Positions 7,116 through 15,643 are shown, numbered from the stretch's first letter. The stretch is 64,000 bases of DNA from Saccharopolyspora rosea (GCF_025643595.1 NZ_CP102826.1:4588001-4652000), one strand, 5' to 3'. Notes: generated from the sequence alone by a model not told the origin. Program-made: numbers and translations.

Positions 7116-9746
7116 TCACGGCCAGACGACGCGACGACGCGCGGCACGGGTCTTGACCAGCTGCGCCGCCACGCCGTACGCGGTCAGCGCCACCACCAGC
7201 CAGATCAGGTACGAAGCCGGCAGCGGTCGCAGGTGCAGCAGCCCGGCCGGCGGAGTGAACGGCAGCAGCAGCCCGACGGCGGCCACCGCCGCGGCGGCGA
7301 GCACCACCGGCCGCGCCGGCGGGTTGCCGCGCAGCGGCGCGCCCCTGGTCCGCAGCACCAGCACGACGAGCACCTGGGACAGCAGCCCCTCCACGAACCA
7401 CCCCGTCTGGAACAGCGCCGGATCGCCGCCCGCGCCGAAAGGCCACCACAGCACGGCGAAGGTCGCCAGATCGAACACCGAGCTCAGCGGTCCGAACAGG
7501 AGCATGAACCCGGCCAGTCCCGCGGTGTCCCACCGGCGGGGCGCGCGCAGGTAGTCGGCGTCCACGCGGTCGTGCGGCAGCACCAGCTGGGCGGCGTCGT
7601 AGAGCAGGTTCTGCACCACCAGCTGGATCGGCAGCATCGGCAGGAAGGGCAGGAAGACGCTGGCGGCCAGCACGGTCAGCACGTTGCCGAAGTTCGACGC
7701 GGCGGTGATCTTGACGTACTTGAGCGTGTTGCCCAGCGTGCGCCGCCCCTCGACGACGCCGCGGGCCACCACCGCCAGGTCGGAGTCGGTCAGCAGCAGG
7801 TCGGCCGCCCGCTTGGCCGCACCGGTCGCTCGCTCGGCGGCGATGCCGACGTCGGCGACCCGCAGCGCCGGGGCGTCGTTGACGCCATCCCCGATCACGC
7901 CGACGACGTGCCCGCGGGCGCGCAGCGCGGCCACGATCCGCGTCTTGTGGGCCGGGGTGACCTCGGCGAAGACCGTGGTGCGCGCGACCATGCGGCGCAG
8001 CGCGGCGTCGTCGGCGGCCTCGACGTCCCGGCCGGGCACCACCTCCCCCGGCGGCACGCCGACCTGCTGCGCCACCCGGGCGGCGGCGTGCTCGTTGTCG
8101 CCGGTCACGATCGTCACCGCGACGCCGTGCCGGGACAGGGCGCGCACCGCCTCCGCCGCGCTCTCCCGCACCGGGTCGACGAACCCGACGAACCCGACCA
8201 GCGTCAGCGCGAGCTCGTCGGTCTCGTCGTAGGGGCCGGGGCGCGCGGGCAGCCGCCTGGCGGCCACCGCGAGCACCCGCATGCCGCGCTGGGCGTGCGC
8301 GCGCACCACGTCGCGGCTGCGCAGCCGCCCGGTCCGGTCCAGCTCGACCGCGTCCTCGCCGCGGCGCAGGTGCGTGCACCGCCGCAGGACCTCGTCCGGA
8401 TCCCCCTTGGTGATCAGCAGGTGCTCGTCCTCCCGCTGAAAGACCACTGTGGACAGTCGGCGGGCCGGGTCGAAACCGATCTCGTCGACCTTGCCGTACA
8501 GCGCGTCGGCGAGCAGTTCGGCACCGGGTTCGGCCAGCTGCGCCGCGACCGCCTCGTCGAGCCGGTTGTGCGGCGCGTCCTGGAAGCGCACCGCCAGCCA
8601 GGCGTACTCGGCGGCGTCCTCGCAGACCCGCCCGTCGGCGTCGACGCTGTGCGCGAACACCGCGCGGTCCTCGGTGAGCGTGCCCGTCTTGTCCACGCAC
8701 AGCACGTCCATCGCGCCGAGGTCCTGGATCGCGTTCAGCCGGGTGACCACGACCTGGCGGCGCGCCAGCCGGCTCGCGCCGCGGACCAGGTTGCCGGTGA
8801 CCACCACCGGCAGCATCTCCGGCGTGAGCCCGACCGCGACCGCGGCGGCGAACAGCGCCGCCTGCGCCCAGTCGCCGGTCACCGCGCCGTTGACCGCGAG
8901 CACGATCGGCACCATCACCAGCGTGAACCGCATGAGCGTCCAGCCGACGGCGCGGACGCCGCGGTCGAAGCTGGACTCCGGCCGCGTCCGGTCGGCCTCG
9001 GCGGCCAGCGCCCCGAAGCAGGTTTCGCGCCCGGTGAAGACCACCACGGCGGTGGCGGTACCCGCGACGACCGAGGTGCCGGTGAAGCACAGCGACGGCG
9101 CCCCGAACAGCCCGGCCCGCGCCGCCCGGCGCCGCCGGGGCTCCGACGCGGACGGGGGGCGCTTGTCCACCGGCAACGACTCGCCGGACAGCCCCGCCTG
9201 GTCGACCTTGAGGCCGTGGCTGCTCACCACCCGCACGTCGGCGGGGACCACGTCCCCGGGCCCGAGCACCACGACGTCGCCGGGGACGAGGTCCTCGACG
9301 GGCACCTCCCGGTCCAGCGGTGCGTGCCCGGCCTCGGCCCGGCGGCGCACCGACGCGGTGGTGCGCACCCTGCTCTGCAACGCGCGCGCCGCGCGGTCCG
9401 AACGCAGGTGCTGCCAGGAGCGCAGCGCGATGGACAGCACGACCACGACCGCGACGGTCACCGCACCCCGCGCGTCACCGACGACGACGAACACCCCGGC
9501 CAGCGCGCTCAGCAGCGCCACGAACGGGCTGCGCACCGCGGCAGCGGCGCGAGCGGCGAAGCCGGCCTCCGGCCGGGTCTCGACGACGTTGTCGCCGTGG
9601 CGCCGCAACCGGTCGGCGGCTTCGGCTTCGGTGAGCCCCTTCGGCGAACTCGCCAGCGACCGGTAGACCGTGAGCGCGGGGGCGTCGGTCAGCTCGCGCA
9701 GCAGTGCGCCCCCGTCGTCGCGGGAGATGGGCGCGGTCGTGGTCAT
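7116..9746 (-). CDS. mgtA: P-type ATPase, magnesium-translocating type (MgtA/P3B)
   Basis: An 876-residue cation pump. Visible motifs: actuator LSGESLPVDK, the phosphorylation site VDKTGTLTEDR near residue 350, the hinge GDGVNDAPALR near residue 617, and the MgtA-typical membrane motif GLTPEMLPVVVTGNLVRGA. An N-terminal cation-ATPase domain (GLTEAEAADRLRRHGDNVV) precedes the first helix pair. In enterobacteria this family imports Mg2+. Here it heads an operon with an ABC permease and ATPase, and an ArsR/SmtB-type metal sensor is transcribed away from it, which is unlike the PhoP-driven mgtA genes. The upstream ribosome site is AGGAGGGACC. The true cation could be another divalent metal. Confidence 0.9.
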   Translation of the reverse strand: MTTTAPISRDDGGALLRELTDAPALTVYRSLASSPKGLTEAEAADRLRRHGDNVVETRPEAGFAARAAAAVRSPFVALLSALAGVFVVVGDARGAVTVAVVVVLSIALRSWQHLRSDRAARALQSRVRTTASVRRRAEAGHAPLDREVPVEDLVPGDVVVLGPGDVVPADVRVVSSHGLKVDQAGLSGESLPVDKRPPSASEPRRRRAARAGLFGAPSLCFTGTSVVAGTATAVVVFTGRETCFGALAAEADRTRPESSFDRGVRAVGWTLMRFTLVMVPIVLAVNGAVTGDWAQAALFAAAVAVGLTPEMLPVVVTGNLVRGASRLARRQVVVTRLNAIQDLGAMDVLCVDKTGTLTEDRAVFAHSVDADGRVCEDAAEYAWLAVRFQDAPHNRLDEAVAAQLAEPGAELLADALYGKVDEIGFDPARRLSTVVFQREDEHLLITKGDPDEVLRRCTHLRRGEDAVELDRTGRLRSRDVVRAHAQRGMRVLAVAARRLPARPGPYDETDELALTLVGFVGFVDPVRESAAEAVRALSRHGVAVTIVTGDNEHAAARVAQQVGVPPGEVVPGRDVEAADDAALRRMVARTTVFAEVTPAHKTRIVAALRARGHVVGVIGDGVNDAPALRVADVGIAAERATGAAKRAADLLLTDSDLAVVARGVVEGRRTLGNTLKYVKITAASNFGNVLTVLAASVFLPFLPMLPIQLVVQNLLYDAAQLVLPHDRVDADYLRAPRRWDTAGLAGFMLLFGPLSSVFDLATFAVLWWPFGAGGDPALFQTGWFVEGLLSQVLVVLVLRTRGAPLRGNPPARPVVLAAAAVAAVGLLLPFTPPAGLLHLRPLPASYLIWLVVALTAYGVAAQLVKTRAARRRVVWP

Positions 9747-9958
9747 GCGGGCGGTCCCTCCTGGTGGTTTCGGTGGACGTCGAACGCCACGCGGAACCGC
9801 CCGGACTGCCTACCCGGCCGCGCTGGGTCCCGCGTGCTGGTGGTGGCTACTACTTCCCTCGCCGGTCACCCCGGCACACCTCCTTCCGCACGCGGGTTGG
9901 CGCCCACCCACTCGGGCGACGGCCGCCGCCCAGTACACCGGACGAGGCCGAAACAGTC

Positions 9959-9979
9959 AAACGCTTGTAAGAATGTTTT
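9959..9979. promoter_or_regulatory. Possible ArsR/SmtB operator in divergent promoter region
   Basis: In the 276-base gap between mgtA and the ArsR gene, an AT-rich patch holds AAACGCTT, a short centre, and GAATGTTTT, an imperfect inverted repeat. It ends about 43 bases before the ArsR start. SmtB-type repressors bind AT-rich imperfect inverted repeats of this kind. The rest of the gap (about 9747-9955) is GC-rich with nothing I recognise apart from the mgtA ribosome site. Confidence 0.3.
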
Positions 9980-10022
9980 CCTGTCAGTCACGCTGGGACC
10001 ACCGCGCGAAAGGACGACGCCC

Positions 10023-10358
10023 GTGCAGGCAGACCCGCCACCTGCGACGCCCGAGGTGCTGCAGGACACCGCAGCCATGTTCGGCATGCTCTCGGCGACG
10101 GTACGCCTGCACATCCTCTGGCTGCTGGCCGCGGGCGAGCGGGACGTCGGCGGCCTGGCCGCCGAGCTCGGCCAGTCGGTGGCCACCGTCAGCCACCACC
10201 TCGGCAAGCTCAAGCTCGCCGGACTGGTCCGCGCCCGCCGCTCGGGCAAGCACCAGATCTACCTCGTCGACGACCCGCACGTCGTCGAGATCGTCCGCCT
10301 CGCCCTCGCCCACCAGAGCGGCCTGCGCGAAGCCCCGCGCCGCCGCACCGGCACCTGA
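10023..10358 (+). CDS. ArsR/SmtB-family metal-responsive repressor
   Basis: A 111-residue winged-helix protein: AAMFGMLSATVRLHILWLLAAG, the recognition helix region QSVATVSHHLGKLKLAGLV, and a wing ARRSGKHQIYLV. Its C-terminal helix reads DDPHVVEIVRLALAHQSG, which fits the first three ligands of the SmtB alpha-5 site (D-x-H-x10-H); the fourth ligand position (x2-E/H) is Gly. This suggests a Zn/Ni/Co-type sensor rather than a thiol arsenic sensor, because the alpha-3 Cys motif is absent. GTG start at 10023 after AAAGGACG. It is divergent from the mgtA-ABC operon and probably represses it. Confidence 0.88.
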   Translation: MQADPPPATPEVLQDTAAMFGMLSATVRLHILWLLAAGERDVGGLAAELGQSVATVSHHLGKLKLAGLVRARRSGKHQIYLVDDPHVVEIVRLALAHQSGLREAPRRRTGT

Positions 10359-10409
10359 CGGGCGCGGCGGTCAACGCCTGTTCCCCAAGCGCTCGAAGAA
10401 TCCCTGGTC

Positions 10410-10946
10410 CTAGTCGTTCTCGACCGAGAAGACCCACATCGCCACGACGTGACCGTCCTGCCGCCAGGCGATGCGCGCCTGGCCGTCGCGGAACGTGCCG
10501 ACCAGGCGCAGCGCGCCCGGCCGTCCGGTGGTGGCCTCGGCGTCGGCCGGACCGTCCGGGACCAGCGGGACGTTCGCGCCGGAGTCGTCGCGCACGTCGA
10601 AATCGGCCGCGTCCAGCCGCACCTCCCCGGAGCCGGGAGCCGCGGTGATCTCGATCGCGCCCCGCGCCGGACCGCCCGGCCGCTGCCCGCCCGGCGCATC
10701 CGGCCCGGTGGTCGTGACCACGGCCTCGCCGCCGGGCAGGGACACCCGCACCGGCGCACCCATGGCGATCAGCTGCGGCTTCCCGAGCGAGGCGGCGACG
10801 GGTGCGGGCGGCCCCGGTTCGGCGCTCGGGACCGGCACGCGGCCCAGCCGCCGCACAGTGTCGGCGGCGTCCTCGCCCGCCGGACCGCCCGCGCACCCGG
10901 CGAGCAGTCCGGCCACCAGCAGCAGGCCCGCGACGATCCGGCGCAC
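10410..10946 (-). CDS. Secreted lipoprotein, unknown function
   Basis: A 178-residue protein with a clear lipoprotein signal: MRRIVAGLLLVAGLLAGCAG, lipobox LLAGC with Cys18. The mature part is Pro/Gly/Ala-rich at first, then a beta-rich domain (IEITAAPGSGEVRLDAADFDVRDDSG through IAWRQDGHVVAMWVFSVEND) of the kind seen in DUF4352-like extracellular proteins. It starts 3 bases after the stop of the phosphoesterase gene, so the two are co-transcribed and probably act together outside the membrane. I do not recognise a specific family. Confidence 0.8.
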   Translation of the reverse strand: MRRIVAGLLLVAGLLAGCAGGPAGEDAADTVRRLGRVPVPSAEPGPPAPVAASLGKPQLIAMGAPVRVSLPGGEAVVTTTGPDAPGGQRPGGPARGAIEITAAPGSGEVRLDAADFDVRDDSGANVPLVPDGPADAEATTGRPGALRLVGTFRDGQARIAWRQDGHVVAMWVFSVEND

Positions 10947-10949
10947 GCC

Positions 10950-12395
10950 TCAACGCCCCTGGACGGTCTCGTAGGTCGGTCGCGTCGGCCGGTCCACGCC
11001 GCCGGCCGTCGCCGGGTACACCTCGCGCTGGTCCCCCGGCCGGGCCGGCGGCAGCGCGCGTCCCGACGGGTTGTTGTAGACGTCGTTGCCGAACGGGCGC
11101 AGCCCGTCGGCCCCGGCGTAGCCGAGGTGGCCCCGCCCGTCCGCGCCGCCGGAGCGGATGCCGAACAGGTCCTCCATGCTGCGCAGCCAGCTGTAGTGGT
11201 TGTACGGCTGGTCGGTGACCGAGCCGGGCTTGGTGAACCTGCTGATGACGACCGAGCCGGTGATCCCGCCGCCCGGCGTGGTGTCCTGGCCGAACGCCTG
11301 GTGCCCCGGCTGCGCGGTGTTCGGCCCGGGCAGCTCGTTGCAGCAGGCCACCACGGACTGCGCGGTGTCGGTCGGGGTGTTCAGCGCCGGGTCGGCGTTG
11401 CCCCGGTAGTCGGCGATCGAGTTGCCGTACATCCGGTAGGGCGGGAACCCTTCGTCGAAGACGATCTGGATCATGCCGTCGTGCTGGAACGCGGGCGAGG
11501 ACATGATCATCGGGATGTACTTCTTCAGGAACAGGTCCGCCGCGTACAGCCCGCCCTGGTGGTTGTTCGGGTCGCCGGAGAGGTTGTCGCCCTTGCACGT
11601 CGAGTCGTGGGCGTCGGAGCAGTTGTTCGGCGTGATCCAGGAGAACCGCGGCGTCGTGGCCTCGCTCCTGAGGTCCTGCGCCAGGCCGCTGAGGGCGGGG
11701 TGCCCACCCCCGGCCGGCCGTCCGTCGAGCGGCACGACGGCGCGGCAGTCGGCCGGATCGTCGATCAGCGAGTGGAACCACGCCGTCGGGTTGTGCTTGG
11801 CCACGTACTGGTCGGTGGCCGTGGCGCTGCCCGGCGCGGGAGTCCCGCCGCCTGCCGGGCTGCCGGGAATGCCGCACTGGTACGGGTTTTCGCGCCCGGG
11901 GTCGTTGCCCATGTCCTGCATGTACGCCTTCCACGGCACGCCGGCCGCGTCCAGCTGGTCGAACAGGGTCGGGACCTGCTTCGGGTAGACGCAACCGGAC
12001 GAGGCGTGGACCTGGCCGTCGGCGGCCGGCGTTCCCGGCGAGACGTCCTTGTACTGCGGGCAGTCGTCCTGCGTGTCGGGCGTCGGCGCCTGCCCGGAGA
12101 CCGCGCTGATGTAGTTGTCCTGGCTGTAGTGCCCGGTTCCGTGGTACTGCCGCATCAACAGCCCGTAGGACGGCAGGGTCTTCCAGAGGTAGTCGTTCTG
12201 GTTCAGCCCGGTGAACGTCGACTCGTAGGACTTGTTCTCCAGCATGATCGTCCACACGTGACCGATCCGCGGCGGGGCGAACCCGCCGCTGTCCGCCGCG
12301 GCCGACCCGGCGCCGACGAACACCGCGACGAGCGCCGCGACAGTGCCGAACACCTCCACGCGCCGCGCGATCCGGCGCCCCGCTCTCCTCAACAC
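10950..12395 (-). CDS. Secreted phosphoesterase (phospholipase C/acid phosphatase superfamily)
   Basis: A 481-residue exported protein from a GTG at 12395 with GGAGG seven bases upstream. The N-terminus VLRRAGRRIARRVEVFGTV...AGSAAA is a signal peptide with a basic start and an Ala-X-Ala cleavage region. The mature enzyme opens with IGHVWTIMLENKSYEST, the metal-binding start of the PF04185 phosphoesterase family, and later shows IQIVFDEGF and GSVVISRFTKPGS, which carry expected Asp/Glu ligands. A longer frame exists upstream but lacks a ribosome site. These enzymes hydrolyse phospholipids or phosphomonoesters outside the cell. The partner lipoprotein follows directly. Confidence 0.88.
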   Translation of the reverse strand: MLRRAGRRIARRVEVFGTVAALVAVFVGAGSAAADSGGFAPPRIGHVWTIMLENKSYESTFTGLNQNDYLWKTLPSYGLLMRQYHGTGHYSQDNYISAVSGQAPTPDTQDDCPQYKDVSPGTPAADGQVHASSGCVYPKQVPTLFDQLDAAGVPWKAYMQDMGNDPGRENPYQCGIPGSPAGGGTPAPGSATATDQYVAKHNPTAWFHSLIDDPADCRAVVPLDGRPAGGGHPALSGLAQDLRSEATTPRFSWITPNNCSDAHDSTCKGDNLSGDPNNHQGGLYAADLFLKKYIPMIMSSPAFQHDGMIQIVFDEGFPPYRMYGNSIADYRGNADPALNTPTDTAQSVVACCNELPGPNTAQPGHQAFGQDTTPGGGITGSVVISRFTKPGSVTDQPYNHYSWLRSMEDLFGIRSGGADGRGHLGYAGADGLRPFGNDVYNNPSGRALPPARPGDQREVYPATAGGVDRPTRPTYETVQGR

Positions 12396-12648
12396 CGCGC
12401 AACCTCCGCACGCACTCGCTGAACCGGTACCCACCGGCCGCGCAGCAGCGTAATCGCCGCGCACGAGGCGGCCCATCGCCCGAATCCGCCGCACAACAGC
12501 CCGCTGACCTGCGGTTTCACCGGGACGCGAGATCCAGTCCGCCGATCCGGCGCGCTGCGTCTTCGCCAAGAGTTCGCCTGCCGGTCACCTCCCTCCCGCA
12601 CGGTCCACTGAGGAGCACCGAGCCGGAAAACCGGCTCGACGCACCGAC

Positions 12649-12654
12649 TACCGT
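12649..12654 (+). promoter_or_regulatory. -10 box TACCGT of a leaderless GNAT gene
   Basis: TACCGT ends seven bases before the GTG at 12662, and no Shine-Dalgarno sequence precedes that codon. This spacing puts the transcription start on or beside the start codon, the usual signature of leaderless mRNA in actinobacteria. It decides the start over the in-frame GTG at 12653. Confidence 0.55.
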
Positions 12655-12661
12655 GGGACGG

Positions 12662-13165
12662 GTGATCAGACTCGCGCTCAGCACGGACCTGCCGACGCTG
12701 CGGGAGGTGGAGCGGGCCGCCGGTGCGGCGTTCCGGGAGATCGGCATGGCCGCGATCGCCGACGACGAGCCGCCGGACCTCGACGTCCTCGCCCGGTACC
12801 AGGCCGCCGGGCGTGCGTGGGTGTGCGCGGACGGCGACGACGTGCCGGTGGCCTACCTGCTCGTCGACCGCGTCGACGGCCGCGCCCACGTCGAGCAGGT
12901 CTCGGTGCACCCGGCGCACTCCCGCCGGGGCCTCGGCGCACGGCTGCTCGACACCGCGCAGCGGTGGGCGCGGCGCGAGGAGCTGGCCGGGCTCACGCTC
13001 ACCACCTTCGCCGAGGTGCCGTGGAACGCCCCGTACTACCGGCGGCTGGGCTTCCGCGAACTCGCCGACGCCGAGCTCACCCCGCAGCTGCGCGCGCTCC
13101 GGCGGCACGAGGCCGAGCAAGGGCTCGACAGGTGGCCGCGGGTGGCCATGTTCCGCGACCGGTGA
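12662..13165 (+). CDS. GNAT-family N-acetyltransferase
   Basis: A 167-residue acetyltransferase. The acetyl-CoA binding core is VEQVSVHPAHSRRGLGARLLDTAQRWA (motif A with R-R-G-L-G), followed by motif B in NAPYYRRLGFRELADAE. GNAT enzymes transfer the acetyl group of acetyl-CoA to an amine of a small molecule or protein. It stands alone on the plus strand and begins leaderlessly at the GTG. The substrate cannot be inferred. Confidence 0.88.
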   Translation: MIRLALSTDLPTLREVERAAGAAFREIGMAAIADDEPPDLDVLARYQAAGRAWVCADGDDVPVAYLLVDRVDGRAHVEQVSVHPAHSRRGLGARLLDTAQRWARREELAGLTLTTFAEVPWNAPYYRRLGFRELADAELTPQLRALRRHEAEQGLDRWPRVAMFRDR

Positions 13166-13469
13166 CGGTTCCGGGGAACAAAATGCTCGTTCGACTCCGC
13201 GCCGGTTCCGTGCACGGGGCGTGACCGACGACCGATCTCCGGTGGGCCGCGCGACTACCGCGCGTCGCCGGGTTACCCCATTTGCCGGAGAACACCGCGA
13301 ACCAATGTGGACCGCGGCCGAAATCGGTTGAAAAAACGTTGGGACGGAACGGGTTTGGCGCCCATCCGGTTGGGAAAGCCCAGGTTTGGGTCCAGTTCGA
13401 GCTTCACCCCGAACCCGGGGCTGGGGGTTGGACCCGTCGTAGTGGAACAACGATGTTCTAGGAGCGATC
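13166..13469. other. Intergenic region with palindrome and possible ECF-type promoter
   Basis: No gene is supported in these 304 bases. The stretch is less GC-rich than its surroundings. Just before the ribosome site of the 46-residue peptide lies GAACAACGATGTTC (13445-13458), a palindrome with 5-bp arms and a 4-base centre. Further up, GGAAC at 13346-13350 and GTT at 13369-13371 have the 18-base spacing of extracytoplasmic-function sigma promoters. Both are plausible control sites for the peptide gene, neither proven. Confidence 0.35.
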
Positions 13470-13610
13470 ATGGGTGTCTTCAACGGAATCGCGCCCGCCT
13501 GGGGCGGCTGCCGTCGTCGCTTCCGGAGCTGCAGCGGCTGGGGCGGCTGGGGCGGTTGGGGCGGCTGGGGCTGCCGCAGCCGTCGTCGCGTCTCCATCAG
13601 CATCCGCTGA
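13470..13610 (+). CDS. 46-residue Trp-Gly/Cys/Arg-rich peptide, unknown
   Basis: A short gene with AGGAG six bases before the ATG and a perfect terminator 15 bases after the stop, so it looks like a complete transcription unit. The product starts MGVFNGIAPAWGGCRRRFRS, then has four WGG/WG repeats (residues 24-34), three Cys (14, 21, 35) and nine Arg, ending RRRVSISIR. It has no signal peptide and no long hydrophobic helix. The spaced Trp and Cys and high charge resemble antimicrobial or ribosomally made modified peptides, but no modifying enzyme lies beside it. I do not recognise a family. Coding is supported by ribosome site, terminator and the ordered repeat, not by homology. Confidence 0.6.
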   Translation: MGVFNGIAPAWGGCRRRFRSCSGWGGWGGWGGWGCRSRRRVSISIR

Positions 13611-13625
13611 GCGTTGACGGGCAAC

Positions 13626-13654
13626 GGGCGGCGACCCTGCGCGGGTCGCCGCCC
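13626..13654 (+). terminator. Intrinsic-type terminator after the Trp-Gly peptide gene
   Basis: GGGCGGCGACCC (13626-13637) and GGGTCGCCGCCC (13643-13654) form a perfect 12-bp stem with a TGCGC loop, 15 bases after the peptide stop codon. There is no U-tract, as is common in high-GC actinobacteria. Confidence 0.75.
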
Positions 13655-14010
13655 ATTCCGTGTGCACACCCGGCCCGCCCAGCCGCGGGTCCGGCGACGA
13701 GCGCGCCGTCCGGACCGGGACGGGCGGGGCGAACGTGCCGACCACCACAACGATTCCGCCCGCCTCGCTGCCGCCCGCCCTCGAAGGCGCCCCGCCGCAG
13801 CGGCGCCGGTCCGGCTGCTCGGCCGAGCGGGGAGTTGCCCCCGCGCACCGCGCGCGGGTAGAAAGCCCGGAGATCACAGCCCGGGCACCGGGTCGTGAAC
13901 CCGGCGAAAGGTGCTGTTCACGCGGGATTGCCGCGGCGGTCGTCCGCCCCGGCCATCATCCGCTCGCGGCGCCACGCGCCGAAGCACCGCAGAACGAAAG
14001 GAAACTCCCC
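13655..14010. other. Intergenic region upstream of GDPD gene
   Basis: About 350 GC-rich bases with short shadow frames only. The ribosome site GAAAGGAAA for the next gene is at the right end. A GGGTAG at about 13856 after GTTG could be a stress-sigma promoter, but support is weak. Nothing else seen. Confidence 0.3.
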
Positions 14011-15070
14011 GTGTCCACAAGCGACTCCCGGCGGTCCGGCCCGAAACGCGCGCTGCGGGCCGCGGTCGCCGTGGCGGCGGTCACCGCCGCGCTGGTCGGT
14101 TCGCCGGCGATCGGCGCCGCCGCGCCCGCTCCACCGCACGCGCCCACCTTCGACGCCGAGGGTCACCGGGGCACCCGCGGGCTGCGGCCGGAGAACACCC
14201 TCCCGGCGTTCGACGAGGCGCTGCGCATCGGTGTCAGCACGCTGGAGATGGACACCGCGATCACCCGGGACGGCCAGGTCCTGGTCACCCACGAACCCGT
14301 GGTGACACCCCTGCTGTGCCGGGACACCGCTCCGGCGTTCCCCGGCGACCGGGCCTACCCGTACGTCGGCAAGGCGGTCCACGACCTCACGCTCGCCCAG
14401 ATCCGCACGCTCGACTGCGGCACCCGCCGCCCGGCCAACCCCGCTGACGACCCGTTCGCGGGCACGCAGCAGCCGGTCCCGGGCACGCGCATGCCCACGT
14501 TGGACGAGGTGTTCCGGCTCGCTGAGCGCGACCACGCCGACGGGGTGCGGTTCAACATCGAGACCAAGCTGGACCCCACGCAGCCGCAGCAGACGGCCGA
14601 CCCGCTCACCTTCACCAACAAGGTGATCCAGGTCATCCGCCGCCACCACGCGATCGACCGCAGCACGCTGCAGAGCTTCGACTGGCGCAGCCTGCGCATC
14701 GCCGAGCGCGTCGCGCCGTCGCTGCGCGCTCGTCGACGCTTCCACCGCGCAGGTCGGCAAGCCGGGCCCGTCTCCCTGGCTCGGCGGGATCGACGTCGAC
14801 GACCACCACGGCGACGTCGCCGCGGCGGCGCAGGCCGTGCACGCGCAGGTGCTGTCCCCGGACACGGCTCTGGTGAACCGCGACCTGGTGACCGACGCGC
14901 ACGGCCGCGGCCTGCCGGTGCTGCCGTGGACGCCGGACGACCTGCCGGAGATGAACCGGCTCATCGACGCCGGTGTGGACGGCATCATCACCGACTACCC
15001 GGACCGGCTGCGGCAGGTCATGGCCGAGCGCGGCATGCCGCTCCCGCGCCCCTACCCGGCCGGGCGCTGA
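14011..15070 (+). pseudogene. Secreted glycerophosphodiester phosphodiesterase, frameshifted
   Basis: The GTG at 14011 follows GAAAGGAAA. The product begins with a signal peptide (KRALRAAVAVAAVTAALVGSPAIGAAA), then GDPD motifs EGHRGTRGLRPENTLPAF (catalytic His and Arg), LEMDTAITRDGQVLVTHEP and FNIETKLDP. The frame is lost at about 14724-14731 (in SLRA): one base is missing relative to the continuing reading LVDASTAQVGKPGP, which runs in another frame to VDGIITDYPDRLRQVMAERG and stops at 15070. Both halves are intact, so this is either a recent single-base deletion or an assembly error in a CGCGC run. The family hydrolyses glycerophosphodiesters to glycerol-3-phosphate and an alcohol outside the cell. 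Confidence 0.75.
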
Positions 15071-15080
15071 CTTCCCGTGG

Positions 15081-15107
15081 CGGTGCGGGGTTCGACACCC
15101 CGCACCG
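15081..15107 (+). terminator. Terminator after GDPD gene
   Basis: CGGTGCGGGGT (15081-15091) and ACCCCGCACCG (15097-15107) make an 11-bp perfect stem with loop TCGAC, ten bases after the GDPD stop. Confidence 0.7.
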
Positions 15108-15200
15108 TCCACTGTGTCCACCCGTTGCGACGGCCGTCCCGGGATTCGGTGCTGTTACGATCCAGCCGTATCCGGCGCGAAACCAACGAGGGAGTGTGCG

Positions 15201-15533
15201 TTGATCTTCATCACGGCCAAGTTCCGGGTCCGTCCCGAGCACGCCGACCAGTGGCCCGAGATCAGCCGGGAGTTCACCGAGGCGACCCGCGCCGAGCCGG
15301 GCTGCCTGTGGTTCGACTGGTCCCGCAGCCTCGACGACCCCGCGGAGTACGTGCTCGTCGAGGCGTTCCGCGACGACCAGGCGGGCGCCGAGCACGTCCA
15401 GTCCGCCCACTTCCGGGCGGCGCAGGAGAAGCTGCCGCCCTACCTGGCGGAGACCCCGCGCATCGTCAACGCCAAGGTCGACCAGGACGACTGGTCCGAG
15501 CTCGGCGAGATGGCGGTCCGCCAGGACTCCTGA
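15201..15533 (+). CDS. Antibiotic biosynthesis monooxygenase-like (ABM/YgiN) protein
   Basis: A 110-residue protein from a TTG at 15201 with GAGGGAG six bases upstream. It reads LIFITAKFRVRPEHADQW, then REFTEATRAEPGCLWFDWSRSL and YVLVEAFRDDQAGAEHVQSAHF, the pattern of the dimeric alpha/beta-barrel ABM fold (PF03992) with the conserved HxxSxHF-like segment. Members act as cofactor-free quinone/polyketide monooxygenases or as haem/quinol-handling proteins. It is a single-gene unit with its own terminator. The substrate is unknown. Confidence 0.88.
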   Translation: MIFITAKFRVRPEHADQWPEISREFTEATRAEPGCLWFDWSRSLDDPAEYVLVEAFRDDQAGAEHVQSAHFRAAQEKLPPYLAETPRIVNAKVDQDDWSELGEMAVRQDS

Positions 15534-15547
15534 ACCGCACCGCCGGG

Positions 15548-15567
15548 GCTTCCCCGAGCGGGGAAGC
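15548..15567 (+). terminator. Terminator after ABM gene
   Basis: GCTTCCCC (15548-15555) and GGGGAAGC (15560-15567) form a perfect 8-bp stem with a 4-base loop, 14 bases after the stop codon. Confidence 0.7.
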
Positions 15568-15643
15568 TCCCGGCGTTGCCGGCGGGCGCGGTGGCGGGAT
15601 ACTCGGAGCCTCAGCTCCGAACGCCCCGCCGAGGTGTCGCCCG

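Noticed and set aside
5385-10358. A plus-strand open frame of 1657 codons
   Set aside because: It is the antisense of the mgtA/permease genes, kept open by high GC content; Gln/His/Arg-rich composition is typical of shadow frames. Only its last 112 codons are real (the ArsR gene).
13445-13458. LexA (SOS) box at GAACAACGATGTTC
   Set aside because: Actinobacterial LexA sites are GAAC-N4-GTTC; here GAAC and GTTC are six bases apart.
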